A stretch of DNA of 64,000 nucleotides from DATFVA01 sp963839165. GTDB taxonomy: Bacteria; Bacteroidota; Ignavibacteria; Ignavibacteriales; Ignavibacteriaceae. This document shows, one piece after another, positions 6,683-14,953 of the stretch. The stretch lies in contig CAWIUG010000005.1 of the NCBI GenBank assembly GCA_963839165.1, forward strand, positions 1,426,001 to 1,490,000, read 5' to 3'. The notes under the pieces are model-generated. The model saw nothing but the letters and a program-made list of their open reading frames with translations. It was not told where the DNA came from and did no database searches. The translations under genes were made by a program, and so were the position numbers. How positions within the stretch are numbered: the first letter of the stretch is position 1; every line of letters begins with the position of its first letter.

Positions 6683-8554
6683 TTATTTAATTTCCATTTT
6701 CACAGAATTAATCTCTGGTAGAATTACACTATTAAAATGAGGAACATTAATTTTCCAATTGATTCCCGCGCTTAAATTCTCAGGGAGTTCTGTTTTATGA
6801 CACGTTGAGCACCTCGCTAAGTCTGCCTTATCTTTAATCTCCTTCGATTTCTTCATATGGCACGACACACATAAATTATGCAGCGCATCAGTGTAGGAGA
6901 GTATTTCGTATCCCTCACTAACTTTTTTAACCTTAGAATCAAAGTTAAAAGTTTTATGGCAGTCTGTGCATTTTTTAGCTGAACTCACACTGCGGTTCTG
7001 GCCTTCTTTATGACAATCGTTGCATTTTAAGTTTGCCCCGTAAACAGCTGAATGCCAGTCGTGTTGAAAGAAATCTGCTGCTGTATACATTCCTGTATGA
7101 CATTCCCAGCACTCACTCAGTCTTTCCCCAGGAAGGTTCAGGTGATGGCAGGTTGTACAATTCTCTTTCCCAATACGCTCTATATGAGCCTGATGGGGAA
7201 ATTTAACTAACTGGTCATCTCTGTTTCCGTTTACGTAGAGAGTATCCAGTCCTGATGCACGGTAAACTTTCAGGTCATCAACGCCCTGGCTGTGAATGTG
7301 ATTCCCGGGCGTTAAAGCCAGCCCAATTGCAAAGCTTACAATGAAGACAAGAGAGTGCTTTGTTAAATTGGTAACATTTGGAGTCCCGAGCCATGTTCTT
7401 GATGAATAGTCAAACTCAGGAAGTGTGTGAGGTAATGCATCAGGTTCTTTCGGCTGCAGCTCCCAGATATTGAAATTCTCAATTGCAAATAAGAATACCA
7501 GAGATGCAACTGAGATAATTCCAAGACTGGTAACTATTTCAGTAATTAAGGGAGTGTATGAATCTCCGGTTGTACCAAGCATAACAAGTCCGCCAACATC
7601 AATTCGGTTCATCATCATACCAAAGACAACCATAAAGGAACCAATCCATTGTACAGGTGCGGTTTTCCGTAATTTTGGAATAGAGAATAATACGGCAGGA
7701 ATGATAATAGAGATCAGAAGCTCAGTTATAAAAAGATTACTCTGCCAGCTTCCGTTAAAGATTAAATTAAACTTACCCTGCACAATTATATCTGTAATCT
7801 TCACAATAAAATAAATTGAAAGAACCCACACCGCGATCTTACAGAGCTTGGCTACCAGGTTAGATTCGGGTTTGCGCTTGTAGAGCCAGTGAGAAACAAG
7901 ACTTTCAAACGCAACCATCATTAAGCCAAGCGCAACAGCCGAGATAAAGAACTGTATTGGAAGGATGTTCGAATACCACAACGGGAAAAGCTTAAAGGGC
8001 ATGATCAGAAACAGACTACCGAGAGAAGACTGGTGCAGCGTGGAGAGCATTATGCCAAGCAGAACAAAAACAAAACGGAACTTCATAAGGAAGTTTCGGA
8101 TCTTCGCGTACCTGCTGAACTTCTCCAGGGGAACAGGACTGAATTCAAGCAGCAGCACTCCCGTATAAAGCATAACACACCAGCCGACTTCAAATAATGG
8201 AGAATGCGGATTCCAGTAAATAATCATATGCCAGATGTTCCAGGGAAGTCCCAGGTCAATAAGCAGGCTTATAATTACAGCCAGATAGCCCAGAAATGCA
8301 GTTAGTACGGCAGGTTTTACCAGAGGATGAAATTCTTCTCTTCTCATTATGTAAAAAATTGCGGTCAGCACAAATCCGCCGCCGGCCAGGGCAACTCCTC
8401 CCATTACATCAAACCCGATCCATAATCCCCAGGGGGTTGCATCATTCAGGTTTGTAGTAACCCCCAATCCGAAAATGAAGCGGTTAAGAGCAACGGCAGC
8501 AGCAAATCCGGTAATTATCCATAAGATGAGTTTTGCATTCCTTACTCTATTCAT
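6683..8554 (-). CDS. NrfD/HybB-type quinone-interacting membrane protein fused to a hexahaem cytochrome c domain
   Basis: A 623-residue fusion. Residues 1 to about 400 form a polytopic NrfD/HybB/DsrP-type membrane subunit (about nine or ten helices; N-terminal GLWIGFDVMGGVALAGGGF typical of HybB). A last helix (about 425-445) leads into a periplasmic tail with six CxxCH haem motifs at about 466, 482, 511, 529, 562 and 582, preceded by FPHQAH as in class III multihaem cytochromes. Separate proteins normally carry these parts (for example DsrP plus DsrJ, or HmcC plus HmcA). The fusion ties quinone chemistry directly to a periplasmic electron wire. The gene overlaps the ferredoxin gene by 8 bp. 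Homology of the membrane part is clear in type; the exact subfamily is inferred. Confidence 0.85.
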   Translation of the reverse strand: MNRVRNAKLILWIITGFAAAVALNRFIFGLGVTTNLNDATPWGLWIGFDVMGGVALAGGGFVLTAIFYIMRREEFHPLVKPAVLTAFLGYLAVIISLLIDLGLPWNIWHMIIYWNPHSPLFEVGWCVMLYTGVLLLEFSPVPLEKFSRYAKIRNFLMKFRFVFVLLGIMLSTLHQSSLGSLFLIMPFKLFPLWYSNILPIQFFISAVALGLMMVAFESLVSHWLYKRKPESNLVAKLCKIAVWVLSIYFIVKITDIIVQGKFNLIFNGSWQSNLFITELLISIIIPAVLFSIPKLRKTAPVQWIGSFMVVFGMMMNRIDVGGLVMLGTTGDSYTPLITEIVTSLGIISVASLVFLFAIENFNIWELQPKEPDALPHTLPEFDYSSRTWLGTPNVTNLTKHSLVFIVSFAIGLALTPGNHIHSQGVDDLKVYRASGLDTLYVNGNRDDQLVKFPHQAHIERIGKENCTTCHHLNLPGERLSECWECHTGMYTAADFFQHDWHSAVYGANLKCNDCHKEGQNRSVSSAKKCTDCHKTFNFDSKVKKVSEGYEILSYTDALHNLCVSCHMKKSKEIKDKADLARCSTCHKTELPENLSAGINWKINVPHFNSVILPEINSVKMEIK

Positions 8555-9314
8555 CAGAAGTTTCCTTTTCGTTACTTTCTTTACTGAGCTTCATCCGGCG
8601 TCGTATAATCCAGTTGAGTCCAACCATGGCTCCTCCCATTCCCACAAATGCAAAAGGAACTGATTCCATCGCCGTAGACGTTTTTTCGGGAAGAGGTTTG
8701 TTCCCGAGATTAACGGGATATGAAAGAAAATCAAGGTTGATATCGGATAGATATAAAACTGAAGTTCCGCCAACTTCATGCTCTCCCCATACTTTGTTTA
8801 TGTAGCTGCCGGGATTATCCTTAATTCTTTTGTGGGCGATCTTTAATAGCTCACCCCTGTCACCGAAAATTGTTGCCTGCTGAGGACAGGCTTCGGTGCA
8901 CGCCGGCTGCTTTCCTTCTATTATTCTGTCATAACAGAGTATACATTTTTCTACATACGGAACTGACTTATCCCATTCATACCGTGGAATACCATACGGA
9001 CACGCCATCATACAATACCGGCATCCAAGGCACTTATCAGCATCATAAACTACGGCGCCAATTTCTGTTTTATGGAGTGCGCCAACAGGACAGACGGAGG
9101 CACACGAGGGTTCAAGGCAGTGACGGCACTGCTTCCTGATGTAATGCTCATCGGGTTTCCTGATAATTGATGTCCAGTTCTCGGCCGAGAGCCCGTCATT
9201 TTTCTGCCATACTCTCGGAACATCATCTTCAAGGTTATGAGTCTTTTTACAGGCAGCAACGCATTCGAGGCAGCCGATGCATTTTGTAATATCTGTCAAT
9301 ATCGCTTTGCTCAA
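8547..9314 (-). CDS. Four-cluster ferredoxin-like electron-transfer subunit with C-terminal membrane anchor (HmcB/HybA/DsrO-like)
   Basis: 255 residues with sixteen cysteines in four groups (12/15/18/22, 63/66/71/75, 95/98/101/105, 124/127/139/143), the layout of DmsB/HybA/DsrO subunits that dock on NrfD proteins. A C-terminal helix (about 217-235, PFAFVGMGGAMVGLN) with a basic tail resembles the HybA/HmcB anchor. No Tat or Sec signal precedes the first cluster: the protein begins MSKAILTDITKC, and its ATG overlaps the stop of the upstream gene, leaving no room for one. It is therefore predicted to be cytoplasmic, unlike DsrO and HybA. It overlaps both neighbours by 4-8 bp, implying tight stoichiometric expression. 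Confidence 0.88.
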   Translation of the reverse strand: MSKAILTDITKCIGCLECVAACKKTHNLEDDVPRVWQKNDGLSAENWTSIIRKPDEHYIRKQCRHCLEPSCASVCPVGALHKTEIGAVVYDADKCLGCRYCMMACPYGIPRYEWDKSVPYVEKCILCYDRIIEGKQPACTEACPQQATIFGDRGELLKIAHKRIKDNPGSYINKVWGEHEVGGTSVLYLSDINLDFLSYPVNLGNKPLPEKTSTAMESVPFAFVGMGGAMVGLNWIIRRRMKLSKESNEKETSDE

Positions 9315-10015
9315 ACCGGTGCTCCTTTTTTATTTAAGGTTATACTGATCTTGTCATCTGTTTCCGGCGGGAATTTCCAGGCCAGAGTACAGATAACATT
9401 AGATAAAGGAGTTAATACACAATGTGCAATTTTGGAGAAAGGAATCAGCACGAAAATCAATTCTCCTGATAAAATATGTACAAGCATATAAAACCGGTAG
9501 TAGGAGGGAGTTACATTAAGGTTTGCACATACCAGACCGCTTATAAAAGGAACAAGCAGCAGGATGAGCCAGAGATAATCCTGTCCTCTGCTCAATGCCC
9601 TAGTGGTCTTACTGCTCATCCGGCTTATGAACAGAGCGGCTCCGAAAACTATTGTTGAAATTGTAAGCCAGAGAGCCCAGTTATGTGGAAGCGCAAACCA
9701 GGATATCCCCAGCACGCTATCCCAGAGCTGGATATGAGCGAACAGGAATATAGGAACCAGTATAAGTCCTACATGAAAGAGAATAGAAAAGATGGAATAA
9801 ATCCTGAAGTTTTTCCTTAACCTTTTTAGAGGAAACAGCCATTCCCAGGTACGACTAATAATCAGCTTCCATGGCATTTTTTTATCATCGGTATTTTTAT
9901 AGGCTTTATGAGCTCCGCGTATATCCAGAAAGAATATTCTTATCAATCCCAATACCAGCAGTGCAAAGCTAAGCCGGAACAGAGGTCCTTTTGCAAATTC
10001 AAGTAAAGCATCCAT
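9311..10015 (-). CDS. NarI/HmcE-type membrane cytochrome b (copy 2)
   Basis: A 234-residue membrane protein with about five helices and helix-borne histidines (FHVGLIL; LVHILSGELIF) expected to ligate haem b. It is shorter than copy 1 (311 aa) and closer in size to HmcE. It lies directly after the CCG protein gene (stop and start adjacent at 10015/10016) and overlaps the ferredoxin gene by 4 bp. It probably forms the membrane half of a quinone-reactive CCG/cytochrome b module alongside the NrfD fusion. Confidence 0.82.
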   Translation of the reverse strand: MDALLEFAKGPLFRLSFALLVLGLIRIFFLDIRGAHKAYKNTDDKKMPWKLIISRTWEWLFPLKRLRKNFRIYSIFSILFHVGLILVPIFLFAHIQLWDSVLGISWFALPHNWALWLTISTIVFGAALFISRMSSKTTRALSRGQDYLWLILLLVPFISGLVCANLNVTPSYYRFYMLVHILSGELIFVLIPFSKIAHCVLTPLSNVICTLAWKFPPETDDKISITLNKKGAPV

Positions 10016-11479
10016 TTAATTAACCTCTTCTTTGGGAGTATCTTTTTCTTTTACTATAAGTGAATCATCAAATATCAGCGCTTTATAGATAAGATCGTGA
10101 AGCCCAACAACCTGACAGTCAATTCCCTGGTCTTCCACCAATTCCCTGAGCTGTTTCTTGCAATTGGCGCAGGGAGCCACCAGGATTTCACAGCCTGCCC
10201 TGCGGATCTGGTCTGCTTTTAACTTACCTCCTACTGTTGTCCTGTAGGGTCTTATTTCATCAAGGGAGACGGTACCTCCTCCTCCTCCGCAGCAGATATT
10301 ATCTTCTCCGGAAGGGGTCATTTCAATATAGTTTTTGCAGAACGATTTCAGGATTTCTCTCGGCTGATTTATGATCCATCTCTGTCTGGCAAGATTGCAG
10401 GGGTCGTGATATGATACCTTTTCCGTAATAGCTTCAGGCTTAAATTTAAGTTTACCCTCTTTCCATGCTTTGTATGTATACTCCATAATATTTAATACTG
10501 GCAGTGAATTCTCCCCTCCGCAGTAAACAGGAATAAAATTCTTTGCGGAACGCGACGCATGCCCGCATTCTCCTATCAAAATGTTCTTCCCTTCAAGTCT
10601 TTTTGTTTCACCGTCAACATTCTTTACAACCCTTTCGAGTATTCTGTCGCTGTAGAATAAGCCATAATTTATTCCATCGTAATAGCCTGTGCCTATAGTC
10701 CAGTTGTCGCCTGTTGCGGTAAATACAGCAGCTATGCCCATCAGAGTTTCTGCCTCCATCAGGAAGTCGCTTACGGCTGGGAAGAATACATAGTCGGCAT
10801 TAGTAACATCCATAGGAAATTTTATATGTACTGATTTTTCCTCGAACATATCATCTTCAAGGAACTCTAGCGTATCCTGCAGCGCGGGCAGCGGTATGGC
10901 AGAAGTATTTTTAGTAGCACCTTCAAGCTGTTCCCTCGTACTTACAATCAGAGCACGCGGCGCTATTCCCAACTCACTTAAAATGTACCGTCCAAGGTGC
11001 GTGATTAAACCATGATCTATCCCGGCAGGACAATCAAGTGTGCATCGGCGGCACGCAGTACAGTTATAATAACTGTCGGCCATTCTCTGAATTGTTTCAA
11101 TGGTGATATATCCTTTACCAGAAAGACGTCCCTTCCAGAACCCGCCGAGGGTAAAGTGCCGTTTATATATGTCAAGCAGAAGTTCTGAACGCTTACACGG
11201 TATATCTTCAATATCTCCTGTAGCCTGATAAACCTGGCAGGCTACAGCACAGTTCGCGCACCTGGCACTCATTCTCGCAAAGTGATCAAGCGCCATCCTA
11301 TAATTAGAATGTTTTAGTATTGCGGCGAATGCCTCAAGAAACCTGCGGGGAAGATCTGATGTATCAAAGTCTTCTACATGATACCTTACACTTAGGTTTT
11401 GTCTTTCAATTACTTCAGGCTTTTTAACCGTCTTGAATGCCTTGGTCCGCTCTTCCTCGGTTATCTTATTAGTCCTCAT
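10016..11479 (-). CDS. CCG-domain iron-sulfur protein, HmcF/DsrK/HdrD-like (copy 2), first gene of the cluster
   Basis: 487 residues. The first cluster motif is C74/C77/C81 with C95 further on (CANCAVAC...PC), the second C140/C143/C146/C150 (CTACRRCTLDC). CCG-type elements follow: GECGHA, HDPCN, ICCGGGGG and APCANCKK. The odd spacing in the first cluster, where the last cysteine is displaced, is also seen in DsrK-like proteins. It is the promoter-proximal gene of the ten-gene minus-strand cluster; the 487-bp region upstream should hold the promoter. Together with copy 1 it gives two distinct CCG subunits in one operon, so either two complexes or one larger one is made. Confidence 0.88.
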   Translation of the reverse strand: MRTNKITEEERTKAFKTVKKPEVIERQNLSVRYHVEDFDTSDLPRRFLEAFAAILKHSNYRMALDHFARMSARCANCAVACQVYQATGDIEDIPCKRSELLLDIYKRHFTLGGFWKGRLSGKGYITIETIQRMADSYYNCTACRRCTLDCPAGIDHGLITHLGRYILSELGIAPRALIVSTREQLEGATKNTSAIPLPALQDTLEFLEDDMFEEKSVHIKFPMDVTNADYVFFPAVSDFLMEAETLMGIAAVFTATGDNWTIGTGYYDGINYGLFYSDRILERVVKNVDGETKRLEGKNILIGECGHASRSAKNFIPVYCGGENSLPVLNIMEYTYKAWKEGKLKFKPEAITEKVSYHDPCNLARQRWIINQPREILKSFCKNYIEMTPSGEDNICCGGGGGTVSLDEIRPYRTTVGGKLKADQIRRAGCEILVAPCANCKKQLRELVEDQGIDCQVVGLHDLIYKALIFDDSLIVKEKDTPKEEVN

Positions 11480-11636
11480 TTATTTCCTTTAACTACAGTA
11501 ATATTTAATGAAATGGACTTTAGGACTAATCTCCGATAGTCTTAAATCATTCCAAAAGAACATAAAAGCAGGAGTAAATTCAAAACCTTCTTAATTGATG
11601 TATCACTTTTGTTGCTAGTTGATTTTTTCAACAGTG

Positions 11637-11803
11637 TGACAAAATGGCAGACTTTTTTTGCACTGGTTTTAGGGAGGTGTTTTAGATGGGGTTATCTCGG
11701 AGTTGTCTCGGAGTTGGTCCCAAACTGAGACACGCTAAAAGGGACGAAAAACGCACTTTTATTGTTGTAGAATTATTAAACAGACTGACAAAATGGCAGA
11801 CTT
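11637..11803. repeat. Pair of identical 18-bp direct repeats, 149 bp apart
   Basis: TGACAAAATGGCAGACTT occurs at 11637-11654 and 11786-11803. Its core is a near-dyad (TGACA-AAA-TGGCA with one mismatched arm position). The two copies lie upstream of the CCG gene at 11479, so a double binding site for a regulator of the respiratory cluster is possible. They could also be remnants of duplicated promoter DNA. Confidence 0.6.
11695..11716. repeat. 11-bp tandem duplication
   Basis: TCTCGGAGTTG is repeated twice head to tail. The unit length equals that of the larger tandem array at 19228-19293, although the sequence differs. Confidence 0.55.
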
Positions 11804-11966
11804 CGGGATGAAGGAATTTGGTAAGTTTTTAGGAATAAGATTTGTAAAATGGAAGGTTTAATATTGTGGAAATCAGAGGTGCCTGAAATAAAAGCAAGGA
11901 GATCAGTGGATACTGCTGCAGGAAAAAATGCGGAAGGTATTTCAGCAGCGAACTAGGATTTAGCTG

Positions 11967-12908
11967 CTAATAATTTCTATTCAGAGGAATATGGTATAAA
12001 CCATTGCCCGCGGTTATATACAGTTCTCGGCCGGATGGGGTAAATGTAAGGTTGGAGGGAACTTCGGGAAGATTTAACTGATCAATTAAGCTGCCCTGAG
12101 GATTGTAAACTCTAATCTGAGGATTCTCTTCATCCCTTACGGCTATGAAAAGATTTCCACGGTCGTCTGTTTTAATTCCGTCAGGCCCTGCATCATCTTT
12201 AAACCTGATAAGTTCTTTATTAAAAGTGACGCTGTCATTACCGGTAATGTTATAACTATATACGGTAGAAACAGGCTTATGATTTTCGTCCCCTTCGTAA
12301 TTGCATCCCACATAAAGTATTTTTTCATCGGGGGATATAGCAATTCCATTCGGCATAGGAATATTATCAATGATCAGTTTGATATTATTGTCGCTGTCGA
12401 TCCGGTATACACCCATTACAGGCTGATCCACGCTTTCATGGCCCGTATAACGGGGATCTGTGAAGTATATTCTTCCCCTGCTGTCTATAATTAGATCATT
12501 AGGAGAATTAAAAGGATTTCCTTTATAAAGTCCTGCTATGATTTTACTTTTACCTGTTTTCATATCAGTTCTTATAATCATCCTGCCGCCGAAATCAGCT
12601 CCTTCGCAAACGATCATATTCCCCTGCATATCAAACCTGATTCCGTTAGACATACCGCTGGGTGAACGAAATACTGTCGTGGTATCCCGGGCAGGATCAT
12701 ACTTCCAGATAATCCCGGCTTCCATATCTGTTTCACTTGTAAAGGTCTGATCGCTGAAATATATGCAGCCGTTAGTTCCGACAGCTGGACCTTCAGTAAA
12801 GAATCCTCCGTCAAAAACTTTCTGAGGTTTTTGATTTCCAGGAAATACAGTCTGGGAATATATTGATGATAATCCCAGCAATAAAATTATAGTCAGCAGC
12901 TTTTTCAT
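11967..12908 (-). CDS. Secreted SMP-30/gluconolactonase-family protein
   Basis: 313 residues with a signal peptide (MKKLLTIILLLGLSSIYSQ). It is a six-bladed beta-propeller of the SMP-30/Gluconolactonase/LRE family: the metal-binding residues are visible as E in FTEGPA, N in SPNDLIID and D in GPDGIKTDD. Members hydrolyse sugar lactones or related esters with a divalent metal. It is periplasmic or exported by prediction. It is the last gene of the minus-strand cluster with a PhyH enzyme, ABC components and a nucleoside hydrolase, which fits a role in sugar or sugar-acid breakdown. The substrate is unknown. Confidence 0.85.
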   Translation of the reverse strand: MKKLLTIILLLGLSSIYSQTVFPGNQKPQKVFDGGFFTEGPAVGTNGCIYFSDQTFTSETDMEAGIIWKYDPARDTTTVFRSPSGMSNGIRFDMQGNMIVCEGADFGGRMIIRTDMKTGKSKIIAGLYKGNPFNSPNDLIIDSRGRIYFTDPRYTGHESVDQPVMGVYRIDSDNNIKLIIDNIPMPNGIAISPDEKILYVGCNYEGDENHKPVSTVYSYNITGNDSVTFNKELIRFKDDAGPDGIKTDDRGNLFIAVRDEENPQIRVYNPQGSLIDQLNLPEVPSNLTFTPSGRELYITAGNGLYHIPLNRNY

Positions 12909-13047
12909 ATTTATCTAAAATCCATTTATCAGTTTTAGAAGTTTACTTTATTTGCACCTATCGCTAAGCCTGACTTTGACTCTTTAATGTAAGCTTGATA
13001 TAAAAGATTTGAGAACAAGCTCTGAATTACCTGGCAGCAGCTTTCTT

Positions 13048-13806
13048 TTATCTTACCCTCTTACCATCCTTGAGGAAAGGTTCAGCAAGTCCTTTTAATG
13101 AACCGTCGGCTTCATAGATAGGTTCCGGTGAAAATTGAATAGCGTAAGCCCTGCGGAGTTTATTGGTTTTATTAGTCCCGGATCTGTGGAAAGTGGTGCT
13201 TGAGAAAATTACAATAGAACCGGCTGGACAGTTGGCAGGCACTCCTTTTTCCGGACCAAAATAGCCTTCCCTGTCATTTGAACCGGGGACGGGTTTGTGC
13301 TCAATTTTTTCTTTTGTTTCCGCAAGCGCATACGGAAGCAGGTAAACTGTACCGTTCTCTTCATTCACATCATCAAGCGGGACCCATGCATTTACATAAT
13401 ATTTATGCTGGTAATCAACGTAACCTGAATCCTGATGCCACGTAAACTCTGCTCCTTTCGGATCAGTGCCTTTAACAACGAACTGCTCCCAGAAAAGGTA
13501 AGCTTCCTCCCCGATAGTAGCCTTGCAGATCTCTGCCATCAGATCGCTGAAAATAAACTTGCCAAGCTCCGGATGATCCTTAAAAGCAAGAAATACAAAA
13601 TACCGGCTGTTCCTTCTGCTGAGATTCAGAATATCGGTGCCGAGACTATCCATCTCCATATTCTGCTTCTCTATAAGTTCATCACATTTGTTCCTTACCG
13701 TTTCAAGTTCTTTCTCGGGAATTATATTTTCCAGGATGAAGAAACCGTCTTCTCTGTATTTCTTTTTTTGCTCTTCGGTTATTTTAAAGTCGGTTAGCAT
13801 GCTCAT
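13048..13806 (-). CDS. Phytanoyl-CoA dioxygenase (PhyH) family protein
   Basis: 252 residues from the ATG at 13806, chosen because AAGGAGC lies just upstream and because the longer frame (to 13944) would run into the ABC ATPase gene. It is a PhyH-type Fe(II)/2-oxoglutarate oxygenase: the HxD pair is in WHQDSGY, the distal histidine in TTFHRSG, and the 2-oxoglutarate-binding arginine is probably in the following LRRAY. Such enzymes hydroxylate small organic molecules; many bacterial ones sit in sugar or polyol operons. The gap to the upstream ABC gene is 25 bp, so they are likely cotranscribed. Confidence 0.85.
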   Translation of the reverse strand: MSMLTDFKITEEQKKKYREDGFFILENIIPEKELETVRNKCDELIEKQNMEMDSLGTDILNLSRRNSRYFVFLAFKDHPELGKFIFSDLMAEICKATIGEEAYLFWEQFVVKGTDPKGAEFTWHQDSGYVDYQHKYYVNAWVPLDDVNEENGTVYLLPYALAETKEKIEHKPVPGSNDREGYFGPEKGVPANCPAGSIVIFSSTTFHRSGTNKTNKLRRAYAIQFSPEPIYEADGSLKGLAEPFLKDGKRVR

Positions 13807-13831
13807 ATTTTGCTCCTTGTTTGTTTTATCA

Positions 13832-14935
13832 TTAAATAGCTCTGCCGGTTTCAAAATCAAAAAAGTGAAGTTTACGGATATCGAACAGTAATTCTTTTTT
13901 CTTCCCTGCTTCAGGAATTTCCCTCGCTGGTATCCTGGCGACAAACTGCTCTGACTCTATATTGAAATAAAGCAGGATCTCATTACCCATTGGTTCAACT
14001 ACTTCCAGCTCGGTCATGATTGTACTATAATAACTTTCATTCCCGGTGATTGATGAATCATAAATATCTTCGGGACGAATACCCACCCAGATATCTTTTT
14101 TGTGATAGTTCTTCAACCTCTCAGCCAAAATGCTTCCGATTTTTAGTTCTGCCTGTTTGCCTGCACTCTCAAACACTACGCCCCCATTTACACATATCTG
14201 CCCTTTCATAAAATTCATAGAGGGACTGCCTATAAATCCTGCAACAAACTTGTTGGCAGGCTTATTATAGAGGTTAAGAGGAGTATCAACCTGGTGCACT
14301 ATACCGTCTTTCATTATAACAATTCTGTCACCCATTGTCATTGCTTCGGTCTGATCGTGAGTAACATAAATCATTGTCGCGTTTAACTTCTGGTGAAGCC
14401 TGGATATTTCTGTTCTCATCTGAACCCTTAATTTGGCGTCAAGATTACTCAGCGGTTCATCAAATAAAAACACTTTCGGTTTTCTTACAATTGCCCTTCC
14501 TACGGCTACACGCTGTCTCTGGCCTCCGGAGAGTGCTTTAGGTTTGCGGTCAAGGTAATCCTCTAGTCCAAGTATCCTTGCTGCTTCATTGACGCGCTCA
14601 TTTATCTCCGGCTTTGGGTATTTCCTCAGCTTCAGACCAAATGCCATATTTTCAAAAACCGACATATGAGGATATAAGGCGTAATTCTGAAATACCATAG
14701 CTATGTCTCTGTCCTTGGGTGAAACGTCATTTACCCTCTTTCCGTCGATAAACATTTCTCCTTCAGTTATCTCCTCCAATCCGGCTATCATCCTTAATGT
14801 TGTCGACTTCCCGCAACCGGATGGTCCTACAAGTACGACAAATTCCTTATCATGAATTTCAATACTTACATCATCTACGGCTTTATTTCCACCCTCATAG
14901 ATTTTGGTCACTTTTTTTAATATTACTTCAGCCAT
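13832..14935 (-). CDS. Sugar-type ABC transporter ATP-binding protein (UgpC/MsmK/MalK family)
   Basis: 367 residues. Walker A (GPSGCGKST), Q-loop (VFQNYALYPH), signature (LSGGQRQRVAVGRA), Walker B (VFLFDEPLSNLD) and the switch histidine (YVTHDQTEAM) are all intact. A C-terminal TOBE/regulatory domain (about residues 240-367) marks the carbohydrate-uptake CUT1 subfamily, where one ATPase can serve several permeases. It follows the binding-protein gene by 18 bp. No permease genes are found in the window, so it must work with permeases encoded elsewhere, or they have been lost. Confidence 0.93.
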   Translation of the reverse strand: MAEVILKKVTKIYEGGNKAVDDVSIEIHDKEFVVLVGPSGCGKSTTLRMIAGLEEITEGEMFIDGKRVNDVSPKDRDIAMVFQNYALYPHMSVFENMAFGLKLRKYPKPEINERVNEAARILGLEDYLDRKPKALSGGQRQRVAVGRAIVRKPKVFLFDEPLSNLDAKLRVQMRTEISRLHQKLNATMIYVTHDQTEAMTMGDRIVIMKDGIVHQVDTPLNLYNKPANKFVAGFIGSPSMNFMKGQICVNGGVVFESAGKQAELKIGSILAERLKNYHKKDIWVGIRPEDIYDSSITGNESYYSTIMTELEVVEPMGNEILLYFNIESEQFVARIPAREIPEAGKKKELLFDIRKLHFFDFETGRAI

Positions 14936-14953
14936 TTTTTCCGCCTGTTTGTA

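Larger units (their letters stand above)
11480..11966. other. Intergenic region with two kinds of direct repeat
   Basis: No gene is visible. It is the presumed promoter region of the minus-strand electron-transfer cluster, and the SMP-30 gene ends at its right edge. It contains an 18-bp direct repeat (11637-11654 and 11786-11803) and an 11-bp tandem duplication (11695-11716), listed separately. Confidence 0.6.

Noticed and set aside
13807..13944. N-terminal extension of the PhyH gene
   Set aside because: It overlaps the ABC ATPase gene by over 100 bp, and a good ribosome site precedes the ATG at 13806.
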